Source: SIG440 sp045580025 (GTDB taxonomy: Bacteria; Bacillota; Clostridia; Monoglobales; Monoglobaceae). From it: DNA of 62,894 bases. Both the position numbers and the translations under genes were made by a program. The notes under the pieces were generated by a model. It was given only the letters and a program-made list of their open reading frames with translations. It searched no databases and was not told where the DNA came from. The stretch is taken from positions 1 through 62,894 of the forward strand of contig JAZNNB010000004.1 of assembly GCA_045580025.1 (NCBI GenBank), read 5' to 3'. Of this stretch, positions 1 through 8,124 are shown in pieces. Position 1 is the stretch's first letter. Each line of letters opens with the position of its first letter.

Positions 1-1679
1 CCCCGCAAGATCCTGCCCGATGCGGTGAATACAAAGTCTTTGTTGATGCTGCCGATATTTTCGTCGGCTTCCCATATGAAGTTTTCATCTTTTGCTACAA
101 GACGGTTATATCCGCCATAGGCTTCCGCAGTCAGCGAAACAGTGTCGCCAGGGTCAAGATTTAGTGAGGTTATATATTTCCCGCTATTTTTGTCCTTGAT
201 TTTTATGTCAGTAGGGGTAGCAAGACACACTATTGATGTGGATGAAGAAACATCCCCGCTTTCTGCATAGACAATGACTGTGCCATTATCTTTTGCGGTG
301 AAAACACCATCTTTTGTGATTGTACTGTCTTTTCCCTCCTGAACACTGAAATCAACATTTTTTGGAACGTCAACGGGATAGAAGCCGGAGTCCGTGGCTT
401 TTAGCGTCAGCTTCGTGCTTGCTCCCGTTAAAACATAATTTGACAGGGGATAAATATGAAGATTTTCCATTTTACCGGTTTTTTCTGCGGTATTGGTGAA
501 AATAATGTGTGTCGAAAGCTTGCGTTCCTTTCCGTCAGAAGGCTTGTTCATAAGACTTGCTGTCTGATTTCCGGGGAGCTGAGCAGAAATTGCGGTTGAG
601 CCGCCACCGTCAAGATTGAGGGCTTCGATGCAGCCAAGCTCTTTCATTCGTTTTGCAAGAGTTTTCAGCTGAACACCATAGCTGTGACCATTTTGACGAC
701 CGTCAATGGTGTAAAGGATTATTTCGCCATTTTTGGTTATTCCAATGGCTGTTCTTGGCGCAGCACCCGTACCGAGATTTGGATTTACTTCGCCATCTAT
801 GAGAAGCCGTCCACCTACGCTTCCCATACCGCAGACAACGTCATTCCATCGTTTATCGCCACTGACACTGAAATGTATGGATACAGTTTCACCCACAGCA
901 AGAGTAGATATGGGATTTAAAAATTCTTCGGGAGCTTTTTTGTCAATGGTGAGAACTATTTTCCCATTAGGTATGGGAATAGAAGAAGAATTTTCGCTGA
1001 TTGATTCCACAACTGCAGTGAGCTTTGTTCCAAGCTTCATTTCGCCGTCAATGGGATTTAAAATTACGTCAATTCCCTCGGTGGTGTTTTGGGTCTCGCT
1101 TGAAAATTCTGAAGTCATCATATAAGCAGAATAAGGCTGACGATATTTGTTTATGTTGTAGATGTTAAGCTCGCTGCCGTCTTCTTTTTGTAAAACAGAA
1201 TTGAGGTAGAAATATGAGATAAAGGCGGTGCCGTCAGGCAAAATTCCTATGCCGTCCTGACCGGAGGCGTCTTTCGTTAGGATTTTTCCATCAACTATTG
1301 CGTTGCTCATAGGAACAAGAGTCTGGAGCGAAAAATAATCAGCATTTGTCCCTGCCAGAACATCCTTGCCCTTTTTTTCGAAAAGTGAAATCTGGTTTGA
1401 AAGTGTGTTTCCTCCATAAAGCGCATCGCCATAAGTAATGGTGGGGAAAACCACATCGTTTGGGGTATATGTTATATAGTTTTCGCTCTGCTGTCCTACC
1501 CCTGACTGGTCGCTGAAAAACAGATTGTGGGTGAAATTTATGCCTTCGCCTATTTGAAGGGCGTAGCCGTCAATTTTTGTGCTACCCAAAGTAGAGGCAA
1601 GGCTCCCGAGGGGAGATAAAACAATGCTTGCCGTGAGAAAAGCGCTATATAGAATTTTTGTCAGTCTTTTTGTTTTCAT
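1..1679 (-). CDS. Exported phosphodiester glycosidase family protein (NAGPA/DUF2233), C-terminus cut by window edge
   Basis: The reading frame is open from an ATG at 1677-1679 to the window edge (559 codons seen), preceded by AGGATG. Residues 1 to about 28 form a signal peptide (MKTKR, then a hydrophobic stretch ending SLAS), so the protein is exported. Residues of roughly 305-400 carry the phosphodiester glycosidase signature, RTAIG, DGRQNG and NLDGGGST (N at 355). In this family the domain hydrolyses phosphodiester-linked sugars; the human member uncovers mannose-6-phosphate, and bacterial members are thought to act on cell-wall or polysaccharide substrates. The part after about 430 looks like Ig-like or cell-surface repeats (ATPTDIKIKD region). 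The substrate is unknown. It appears to be a single gene with its own promoter. Confidence 0.8.
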   Translation of the reverse strand, partial: MKTKRLTKILYSAFLTASIVLSPLGSLASTLGSTKIDGYALQIGEGINFTHNLFFSDQSGVGQQSENYITYTPNDVVFPTITYGDALYGGNTLSNQISLFEKKGKDVLAGTNADYFSLQTLVPMSNAIVDGKILTKDASGQDGIGILPDGTAFISYFYLNSVLQKEDGSELNIYNINKYRQPYSAYMMTSEFSSETQNTTEGIDVILNPIDGEMKLGTKLTAVVESISENSSSIPIPNGKIVLTIDKKAPEEFLNPISTLAVGETVSIHFSVSGDKRWNDVVCGMGSVGGRLLIDGEVNPNLGTGAAPRTAIGITKNGEIILYTIDGRQNGHSYGVQLKTLAKRMKELGCIEALNLDGGGSTAISAQLPGNQTASLMNKPSDGKERKLSTHIIFTNTAEKTGKMENLHIYPLSNYVLTGASTKLTLKATDSGFYPVDVPKNVDFSVQEGKDSTITKDGVFTAKDNGTVIVYAESGDVSSSTSIVCLATPTDIKIKDKNSGKYITSLNLDPGDTVSLTAEAYGGYNRLVAKDENFIWEADENIGSINKDFVFTASGRILR

Positions 1680-1712
1680 AAATATACACATCCTAAAAAT
1701 GTTGATGATATA

Positions 1713-1741
1713 AGTATAGCAAAAATAAAAAGCAAAGTAAA
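1713..1741 (-). promoter_or_regulatory. Putative promoter of the phosphodiester glycosidase gene
   Basis: Read on the minus strand, a good -10 (TATACT, 1713-1718) lies 17 bases from a mediocre -35 (TTTACT, 1736-1741), in very AT-rich DNA. It sits about 35 bases before the start codon. Confidence 0.45.
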
Positions 1742-1766
1742 TAAAAAAATATTTACAAAAGTGTAA

Positions 1767-1796
1767 CAAAAAAAGACGGCAGTGAGTATCTGCCGT
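1767..1796 (-). terminator. Rho-independent terminator after the CBM9-like gene
   Basis: On the minus strand, ACGGCAG (1790-1796) pairs with CTGCCGT (1776-1782) across a 7-base loop, followed by CTTTTTTTG. It lies 9 bases past the stop codon of the gene at 1805-2389. Confidence 0.85.
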
Positions 1797-1804
1797 TTAA
1801 AAAA

Positions 1805-2389
1805 TTATTCAATAACCATTGTGCCGAAATATTCGGGCTTGTGAAAGTCAGGTTTTTCTCTATTTACCATACACCAACAGCCCCAGTGGGGGAATTCGGT
1901 TTCGTCACCGCATTTGTAAACATTTGAGGGGAGAACCATTCCTTTCCTAAATTCATAATCTGGTATGTATTTTTTTATAAAGTCAAAGGTAACAGTGTAG
2001 TCTGCTGTCCAGAATTCATCAAAAATTTCGGTTTTTATGCCAAGCATTTCAAGGTCTTCTTCGGTGAGGACAATTTTGTCATATCTGTCCTTGCGGAAAG
2101 AGACGCTCATAGCTCCGTTTGGATTAACTTCAAAATTGAAATACCTGTCGCAGTGCTGAGGGTCAAAAAAAACAAACCATTCAATGCAACTGTCAAGGTG
2201 AACCGGACCAAAATGTTTGGTGACGGTGGCTTTGGGGTTTTTCTCGTGTGCTACGAAATGTACGTGAAAACCCTTCTCGCTGTAGCATACGCTAAACTCA
2301 ACTTTTGGATAATAACCATTTGTGTTGATATAGTCTGTCAGGGTAATAACCGGGGTATCGGGACAACCCTTTTCTTTAATTGTATACAT
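1805..2389 (-). CDS. Carbohydrate-binding family 9-like (DOMON/CBM9-type) protein
   Basis: A 194-residue cytoplasmic-looking protein with no signal peptide. The sequence resembles stand-alone CBM9-like domains: a beta-sandwich pattern with VEFSVCYSEKGFHVHF, CIEWFVFFDP and YFNFEVNPNGAM, and the terminal GCWCMVNREKPDFHKPEYFG segment typical of this group. The family is found in xylanases and also as small stand-alone proteins of unknown role, so no substrate is proposed. The start chosen is the ATG at 2387-2389, with GGAG six bases before it; a TTG four codons upstream lacks a ribosome site. It lies just after the tRNA-Arg terminator and has no obvious promoter of its own, so it may depend on read-through. 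Confidence 0.7.
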   Translation of the reverse strand: MYTIKEKGCPDTPVITLTDYINTNGYYPKVEFSVCYSEKGFHVHFVAHEKNPKATVTKHFGPVHLDSCIEWFVFFDPQHCDRYFNFEVNPNGAMSVSFRKDRYDKIVLTEEDLEMLGIKTEIFDEFWTADYTVTFDFIKKYIPDYEFRKGMVLPSNVYKCGDETEFPHWGCWCMVNREKPDFHKPEYFGTMVIE

Positions 2390-2423
2390 AATTTGCTCCA
2401 ATCCGTCGCTTGGCGCGGCAAAA

Positions 2424-2465
2424 ATTCTAAAAAAATAAACTCCCGAAACAAACGTCCGGGAGTTT
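2424..2465 (-). terminator. Terminator of tRNA-Arg
   Basis: On the minus strand, immediately after the encoded CCA, AAACTCCCG pairs with CGGGAGTTT around a loop and is followed by ATTTTTTT. The hairpin spans 2437-2465 and the T tract 2424-2436. Confidence 0.85.
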
Positions 2466-2541
2466 GGTGCGCCAGAAGGGACTCGAACCCCTGACCTACT
2501 GGTTCGTAGCCAGTCACTCTATCCAGCTGAGCTACTGGCGC
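2465..2541 (-). tRNA. tRNA-Arg (anticodon ACG)
   Basis: A full cloverleaf reads on the minus strand. The acceptor stem GCGCCAG pairs with CTGGCGC, the D arm is GCTC..GAGT, the anticodon stem ACTGG/CCAGT holds loop CTACGAA (anticodon ACG), and the T arm is AGGGGTTCGAACCCCT. Discriminator A is at 2468 and CCA (2465-2467) is encoded. ACG is presumably edited to ICG by TadA to read CGU, CGC and CGA; the neighbouring genes use many CGT codons. Confidence 0.97.
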
Positions 2542-2580
2542 ATACCGCAGCAAAAGTAATGTCGCTGCCAACGATTATTT

Positions 2581-2609
2581 ATTGTAGCACACCTTTTAAT
2601 AAAATGCAA
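2581..2609 (-). promoter_or_regulatory. Promoter of tRNA-Arg
   Basis: Minus strand TTGCAT (2604-2609), 17-base spacer, TACAAT (2581-2586), about 40 bases before the tRNA 5' end. Confidence 0.75.
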
Positions 2610-2655
2610 GCCTTTTTTCAAAAAAATTCCGGGTTTCTCCAAAAAAGTTTAAAGG

Positions 2656-2925
2656 TCAGTCAATATCTTCAAGAGCTTTGTATTCTGCAAGAAGCTGTTC
2701 AAACCTCGTTTGCTCCGATTGTATGCGATAAATGTAAAAATCCACAAGCTTTGGTTCTGTGACGTTGTTGAAATTTTCGATGGCATATGCCAAATTTGTT
2801 TTTGTATGTTCGATGCTTGATCTCAGGGCCTCGCGCTGTTTGTCTTTGGGGTCAGGAATGCGTTTTTTTGGTATTGTGATTTTGTTTAAACCTAAAGACA
2901 AACCACCGGAAATTGCTGAAAACAT
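2656..2925 (-). CDS. DUF2508 (YaaL-like) family protein
   Basis: An 89-residue protein, mostly charged helices. It matches the DUF2508 pattern in its core: a helix around SIEHTKTNLAYAIENFNNV, then a Val-Thr-Glu/Asp-Pro turn, then LVDFYIYRIQSEQTRFEQLL. The family is small, conserved in Firmicutes and without an assigned function; members often sit near recR/bofA, which is not so here. The ribosome site AAAGGGTG precedes the ATG at 2925. A possible promoter is TTGGAA (2985-2990) with TATACT (2960-2965), but its 19-base spacing is long. It is divergent from secA. Confidence 0.75.
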   Translation of the reverse strand: MFSAISGGLSLGLNKITIPKKRIPDPKDKQREALRSSIEHTKTNLAYAIENFNNVTEPKLVDFYIYRIQSEQTRFEQLLAEYKALEDID

Positions 2926-3019
2926 AAAATCACCCTTTCTTCTTTATAGTCTTAGTAACAGTATAGGCAAAAAAATGAAATATATTCCAAAATATTGGCA
3001 AAGATTTATGAAAGAACAC

Positions 3020-3048
3020 TTGTGTATTTTGAGAAAGTGTGGTATACT
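3020..3048 (+). promoter_or_regulatory. Promoter of the secA operon
   Basis: TTGTGT (3020-3025), 17-base spacer, TATACT (3043-3048); the secA ATG follows 51 bases later. Confidence 0.7.
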
Positions 3049-3099
3049 GAAATAGATTGTATTCCTATAAAAATATAAGTTGGACGCGGAGGTCTGATA

Positions 3100-5856
3100 A
3101 TGAGTATAAAGGGACTTATAGAAAGGTTTATCGGCACGTACAGTGAACGTGAACTCAAAAGAATATACCCCATTGCTGACAAGGTAATGGAGCTTGAAAG
3201 TGAAATGCAGAAAAAATCTGACAGCGAGCTTCGTGAAATGACAAGTGTATTTAAGAAACGACTCGCTGAGGGAGAGACACTTGACGATATTTTGCCCGAG
3301 GCTTTTGCGGTTTGCCGTGAGGCATCCTGGCGAGTTCTTGGAATGAAGCATTTCAGAGTACAGATTATCGGTGGAATTGTTCTTCATCAGGGCAGAATTT
3401 CCGAGATGAAAACCGGCGAGGGAAAAACGTTGGTTGCAACACTCCCTGCATATCTCAATGCTCTTACGGAAAAAGGTGTGCACATTGTTACTGTCAATGA
3501 CTACCTTGCGAAGCGTGACAGCGAGTGGATGGGAAAACTTTACAATTTTCTTGGTCTCAGTGTTGGTCTTATTATTCACGAAAAAGATAATGCTGAACGA
3601 AAGACTGCATACGCGGCAGACATCACTTATGGCACGAACAACGAGATGGGCTTTGACTATCTTCGTGATAATATGGTTATTTACAAAGAACATCGTGTTC
3701 AGCGGGGTCACAGCTTTGCAATCGTTGACGAGGTGGACAGCATATTGGTTGATGAAGCAAGAACACCGCTGATTATATCAGGTGTTGGCGATAAGTCGAC
3801 AGCTCTTTATGACAGTGCAAATCATTTTGCCAAAACTCTCAAATATCGCACAGTTGTAGAAACCGACAGCAAGGAAGAGGCAGAAGATGTTTACAGCGAT
3901 GTTGATTATGTTGTTGATGAAAAGGCAAAAACTGCAATTCTTACACCAAATGGTGTAAAAAAGGCCGAGGCGGCTTTTGGGATTGAAAATCTTACCGACC
4001 CTGAAAACGCTACCATTTCACATCACATCAATCAGGCGATAAAAGCAAACGGCGTTATGAAGCGTGACCGCGAATATGTGGTGAAAGATGGTCAGGTTAT
4101 AATCGTTGATGAATTTACAGGACGTTTAATGTTCGGAAGACGTTACAGCGACGGTCTTCATCAGGCGATTGAAGCAAAAGAGGGAGTTAAGGTTGAGAAT
4201 GAGAGCAAAACTCTTGCTACCATCACTTTCCAGAACTTTTTCAGGCTCTATGACAAGCTTTCAGGCATGACTGGTACGGCACTTACTGAAGAAATGGAAT
4301 TCCGTGATATATATGGTCTTGATGTTGTGGAAATTCCCACCAACCGTCCTATGCAGAGGGTTGACCTTCCCGATATTATGTATAAAACCGAAAATGCCAA
4401 ATACAACGCGGTTATTGAAGAAGTTGCTAATGCTCACAGCAAGGGTCAGCCGGTGCTCATTGGCACAGTTTCCATTGACAAATCCGAAAAGCTCAGTGCT
4501 ATGCTGAAGAAAAGGGGAATCAAGCACAATGTGCTCAATGCCAAGCTCCACGAAAAGGAAGCTGAAATTATTGCTCAGGCGGGCAAGCGTGGCGCTGTTA
4601 CTATTGCAACAAATATGGCAGGTCGTGGTACTGATATTATCCTTGGCGGAAATGCGGAGTTTCTTGCTAAACGTGAAATGACGAATATGGGATTTTCTCC
4701 TGAAATGATTGTTCAGGCTACAGGATTTGCTGAAACCGACAATGAAGAAATTATCGAGGCAAGGCGAACTTTCTCTGAACTTAACAGCAAATATAAAGCT
4801 GAAATCGAGCCTGAACAAAAAGAGGTTTTGGAAGCGGGAGGCCTTTATATAATCGGCACAGAACGTCACGAAAGTCGAAGAATTGACAATCAGCTCCGTG
4901 GCCGTGCGGGACGTCAGGGGGATACGGGAAAATCGAGATTCTTCCTGTCTCTTGAAGATGACCTTCTAAGGCTCTTTGCGGCAGAACGTATAAACCGTAT
5001 TCTTGAAATTGCGGGATTTGATGAAACTCAGGCAATCGACAGCCGTATGTTTTCAAATGCTATTGAGGTGGCACAAGGCAGAGTTGAGGGCAGAAACTTT
5101 GATATAAGAAAGCACGTCTTAAATTATGACGATGTGAACAATCAGCAGCGTGAAATGATTTACACTCAGAGGAATGAAGTTCTTGATGGGGAGGACATAA
5201 AAGAGTCTATTGTGAAGATGATGAGAAGTGTCCTTGAAGAAATTGCAACCACCGGTGCGGCGGAATGCCCGCACGCAGAGGATTGGAACTGGGATGGCAT
5301 CAGGGCACGGCTTACTGAGGTGTTTGGCAGATTTGATGTCGGCGAATTAAGTTTTGACCCGTACGATATTGACCGCATGACAATCGAATCCTTTGTGGAA
5401 CTTATGATGGAAAAGGTCCTCAAAAAATATGCCGAAAAGGAAGAAATGTTCGGTGATAGAATTCGTGAAATTGAACGTATAATTCTTCTTCGCACTGTTG
5501 ATGCAAAGTGGATGGACCACATCGATGCTATGGAGCAGCTTCGTCAAGGTATAAACCTACGGGCTTATGCACAGCGTGATCCGGTGATTGAATATAAGTT
5601 TGAAGCTATGGATATGTTTGAAGAGATGATTGCTGTCATAAAGGAAGAAACAGTGCGACAGCTTTTCCACATAGTTTTAGAATCAAAAATCGAAAGAACT
5701 CAAGTTGCAAAACCAATAGCGGCAAATCACGGCGGTGACGGAACTGTTGAAAAAAAGCCGGTTGTGAAAAGTGAAAAGGTGGGAAGAAATGACCCGTGTC
5801 CTTGTGGCAGCGGCAAAAAATATAAGCATTGCTGTCTTGACAAAGAGAATAATTAG
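3100..5856 (+). CDS. secA: Protein translocase ATPase SecA
   Basis: The ATPase motor of the Sec general secretion pathway, which drives preproteins through SecYEG at the membrane. It has 918 residues, a normal length. Walker A is TGEGKT at 105-110, and Walker B/DEAD-like DEVD is at 210-213. The second helicase domain has TNMAGRGTDI and the arginine-finger region QLRGRAGRQGD. The C-terminus is a zinc-binding SEC-C tail (CPCGSGKKYKHCC, Cys900, Cys902, Cys911), used for SecB and ribosome contact. The ribosome site GGAGG lies 8 bases before the ATG. It is first in an operon with prfB, the usual Firmicutes pairing. Confidence 0.98.
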   Translation: MSIKGLIERFIGTYSERELKRIYPIADKVMELESEMQKKSDSELREMTSVFKKRLAEGETLDDILPEAFAVCREASWRVLGMKHFRVQIIGGIVLHQGRISEMKTGEGKTLVATLPAYLNALTEKGVHIVTVNDYLAKRDSEWMGKLYNFLGLSVGLIIHEKDNAERKTAYAADITYGTNNEMGFDYLRDNMVIYKEHRVQRGHSFAIVDEVDSILVDEARTPLIISGVGDKSTALYDSANHFAKTLKYRTVVETDSKEEAEDVYSDVDYVVDEKAKTAILTPNGVKKAEAAFGIENLTDPENATISHHINQAIKANGVMKRDREYVVKDGQVIIVDEFTGRLMFGRRYSDGLHQAIEAKEGVKVENESKTLATITFQNFFRLYDKLSGMTGTALTEEMEFRDIYGLDVVEIPTNRPMQRVDLPDIMYKTENAKYNAVIEEVANAHSKGQPVLIGTVSIDKSEKLSAMLKKRGIKHNVLNAKLHEKEAEIIAQAGKRGAVTIATNMAGRGTDIILGGNAEFLAKREMTNMGFSPEMIVQATGFAETDNEEIIEARRTFSELNSKYKAEIEPEQKEVLEAGGLYIIGTERHESRRIDNQLRGRAGRQGDTGKSRFFLSLEDDLLRLFAAERINRILEIAGFDETQAIDSRMFSNAIEVAQGRVEGRNFDIRKHVLNYDDVNNQQREMIYTQRNEVLDGEDIKESIVKMMRSVLEEIATTGAAECPHAEDWNWDGIRARLTEVFGRFDVGELSFDPYDIDRMTIESFVELMMEKVLKKYAEKEEMFGDRIREIERIILLRTVDAKWMDHIDAMEQLRQGINLRAYAQRDPVIEYKFEAMDMFEEMIAVIKEETVRQLFHIVLESKIERTQVAKPIAANHGGDGTVEKKPVVKSEKVGRNDPCPCGSGKKYKHCCLDKENN

Positions 5857-5889
5857 ACAATAAAAAATTTCTTTAAAGGATGTGAAAAT

Positions 5890-7009
5890 GTGATAGAGTT
5901 TGATGAATACAAGCTTCAGCTTGACGGAATGAAAAATGATATTACAGATTTGAGGGATTCACTTTAACATAGAAAAAACTATGGAAGAAATAAGTGAACT
6001 TGATGCAAAAACAATGGAGCCTGATTTTTACAGCGATATGGAAAATGCAGGCAAGATTATGCAAAGGATAAAGGGACTAAAAAACAAGATTGAGCGTTAT
6101 GAAACGCTTTATTCTGAATGGGATGATCTCACAACACTTGTTGCTCTTGCCATTGAAGAAGATGACATAAGTGTTCTTGACGAAGTTAAGTCAGGGTTTT
6201 CGGAGCTTTCAGAGAATTTGAGCGCAATGAAGCTTGAGACCCTACTTTCAGGAAAATATGACGGGAATAATGCAATATTGACTCTTCACGCTGGCGCTGG
6301 TGGAACAGAGGCTCAGGACTGGTGTGAGATGCTTTATCGTATGTTCACCAGGTGGGCAGAACGTCGTGGGTTCAAGACCGAAACCATTGACTTTCTTGAT
6401 GGCGAAGAAGCGGGTATCAAAAGCGTGACGTTCAGGATTGAGGGCGTCAATGCCTATGGTTATGCCAAGTGCGAAAAAGGTGTTCACCGTCTGGTACGAA
6501 TTTCGCCTTTTGATTCATCCGGCAGGCGCCATACGTCTTTTGCATCCCTTGATGTAATGCCGGAGATTGATGATGACATTGAAATCAATATAAGCCCCGA
6601 TGATTTGAAGGTGGATACCTATCGTGCCAGTGGTGCGGGAGGTCAGCATGTCAACAAGACCGAGTCAGCAATTCGTATAACGCATATTCCCACAGGGGTT
6701 GTGGTTACTTGCCAGAACGAGCGTTCACAGCACAAAAATCGTGACATGGCGATGAAAATGCTAAAGTCAAAGCTTGCTGAAATTGCGGAACGTGAGCAGA
6801 AAGAAAAGATTGAGGACCTTAAGGGTGTTCAGATGGAAATCGGCTGGGGAAGCCAGATTCGTTCATACGTTTTCCACCCATACAGTATGGTTAAAGACCA
6901 CAGAACAAATTTTGAAACAGGAAATACCGGTGCCGTTATGGATGGTGACCTTGACGGATTTATAAATGCATATCTCACGGCACTTTCGCGTGGTGAGATT
7001 GAGAAATAG
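5890..7009 (+). CDS. prfB: Peptide chain release factor 2, expressed by +1 programmed frameshift
   Basis: RF2 ends translation at UGA and UAA. Translation begins at the GTG at 5890 (AAAGGA upstream), runs 25 codons to an in-frame TAA at 5965-5967, and must shift +1 at CTT-T to continue as AAC ATA GAA. The result is 372 residues, the normal length. SPF (205-207), the RF2 stop-recognition tripeptide, and GGQ (250-252), the peptidyl-tRNA hydrolysis motif, are both present. The ATG at 5981 in the downstream frame has no ribosome site, so starting there is unlikely. What is odd is that the shift-site stop is TAA, whereas known prfB sites almost always use TGA. prfA follows after 20 bases. Confidence 0.95.
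5952..5968 (+). promoter_or_regulatory. prfB programmed +1 frameshift site with UAA stop
   Basis: The site reads G AGG GAT TCA CTT TAA C. The Shine-Dalgarno-like AGGG starts nine bases before CTT, exactly the spacing of the E. coli site (AGG GGG TAT CTT TGA C). The peptidyl tRNA-Leu can slip from CUU to UUU. The hungry codon is UAA, so Asn (AAC) follows rather than the usual Asp (GAC). Confidence 0.9.
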
Positions 7010-7029
7010 AGGCAGAAAGGAAACATAAT

Positions 7030-8106
7030 ATGTTTGATAAATTATCTTTTATAGAGAAACAGCACGAAGAACTGGCGGCAAAAATCAGTGACCCTGCTGT
7101 TATGGCGGATATGGACAACTGGAGAAAGCTCTGCAAGGAGCATTCAGATATGACGCCAATCGTGGAAAAGTATAAAGAATACAAAACAAATATGAACACC
7201 ATTGAAGATGCAAGGGCTATGCTTGATGATCCTGAAACCGATAAGGAGTTTAAAGAAATGCTTCAGGAGGAGATTTCTTTGGCAAAGGAAAACATCGGTC
7301 ACATTGAAGAAGAACTCAAGATTTTGCTTCTTCCAAAGGACCCCAACGATGACAAAAACGTTATTGTGGAAATCCGCGGTGGTGCAGGCGGTGATGAAGC
7401 GGCGCTTTTTGCGGCTGATCTTTATCGTATGTATTCAATGTATGCTGAAAGCAAAAGATGGAAGACAGAGGTTATGAACCTCAGTGAAATTGGCATCGGT
7501 GGAATAAAGGAAGTATCCTTTATGATTGAGGGGCAGGGGGCATACAGCCGTCTCAAGTATGAAAGCGGTGTACATCGTGTTCAGCGTGTTCCTGAAACCG
7601 AATCTCAGGGCAGAATTCACACATCAACTGTTACTGTTGCTGTGCTTCCCGAGGCTGAAGAGGTTGACTTTGAGATAAACCCTGCAGACCTCCAGATTGA
7701 TACCTACCGTGCCAGCGGTGCAGGTGGTCAGCACGTCAACAAGACAGAATCTGCAATCCGTATAACACATATCCCGACTGGTGTGATTGTTGAGTGTCAG
7801 GATGAACGTTCTCAGCACAAAAATAAGGATAAAGCGATGAAGGTTCTTCGTTCAAGACTTTATGAGGCAGAACTTCAAAAACAGCAGGAAGCAATAGCTG
7901 CAGACAGAAAGAGTCAGGTTGGAACAGGTGACAGAAGTGAAAGAATAAGGACATACAACTTCCCTCAGGGAAGAGTTTCTGACCATCGAATTGGTCTTAC
8001 ACTTTACAAGATTGAAGCTATTATGAATGGTGATATTGACGAAATAATCGATGCACTTATCACCACAGACCAAAGTGAGAAATTGAAGCTGCAAGGTGAA
8101 TCATAG
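7030..8106 (+). CDS. prfA: Peptide chain release factor 1
   Basis: RF1 ends translation at UAA and UAG. It has 358 residues, full length. The tripeptide anticodon is PET at 188-190 (PxT, the RF1 type, against SPF in the preceding gene), and GGQ is at 232-234 in the GAGGQHVNKTESAIR segment. The ribosome site AGAAAGGAA lies before the ATG. It is 20 bases after prfB and 18 before the tsaC fusion, so all three are probably co-transcribed. The methyltransferase gene prmC, which modifies the GGQ glutamine and often follows prfA, is not present here. Confidence 0.97.
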   Translation: MFDKLSFIEKQHEELAAKISDPAVMADMDNWRKLCKEHSDMTPIVEKYKEYKTNMNTIEDARAMLDDPETDKEFKEMLQEEISLAKENIGHIEEELKILLLPKDPNDDKNVIVEIRGGAGGDEAALFAADLYRMYSMYAESKRWKTEVMNLSEIGIGGIKEVSFMIEGQGAYSRLKYESGVHRVQRVPETESQGRIHTSTVTVAVLPEAEEVDFEINPADLQIDTYRASGAGGQHVNKTESAIRITHIPTGVIVECQDERSQHKNKDKAMKVLRSRLYEAELQKQQEAIAADRKSQVGTGDRSERIRTYNFPQGRVSDHRIGLTLYKIEAIMNGDIDEIIDALITTDQSEKLKLQGES

Positions 8107-8124
8107 GAGAAGAGGTTTGTTTCT

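Noticed and set aside
2944..3711. Long minus-strand open frame opposite the start of secA
   Set aside because: It lies antisense to a certain gene, has no ribosome site and no recognisable protein pattern; the same holds for the minus-strand frames inside secA, gltX, tpiA and gdpP.
5981..7009. RF2 starting at the ATG at 5981 without a frameshift
   Set aside because: No ribosome site precedes it, the first 25 residues of the family are encoded upstream in frame 0, and the slip site and SD-like element are spaced as in known prfB genes.
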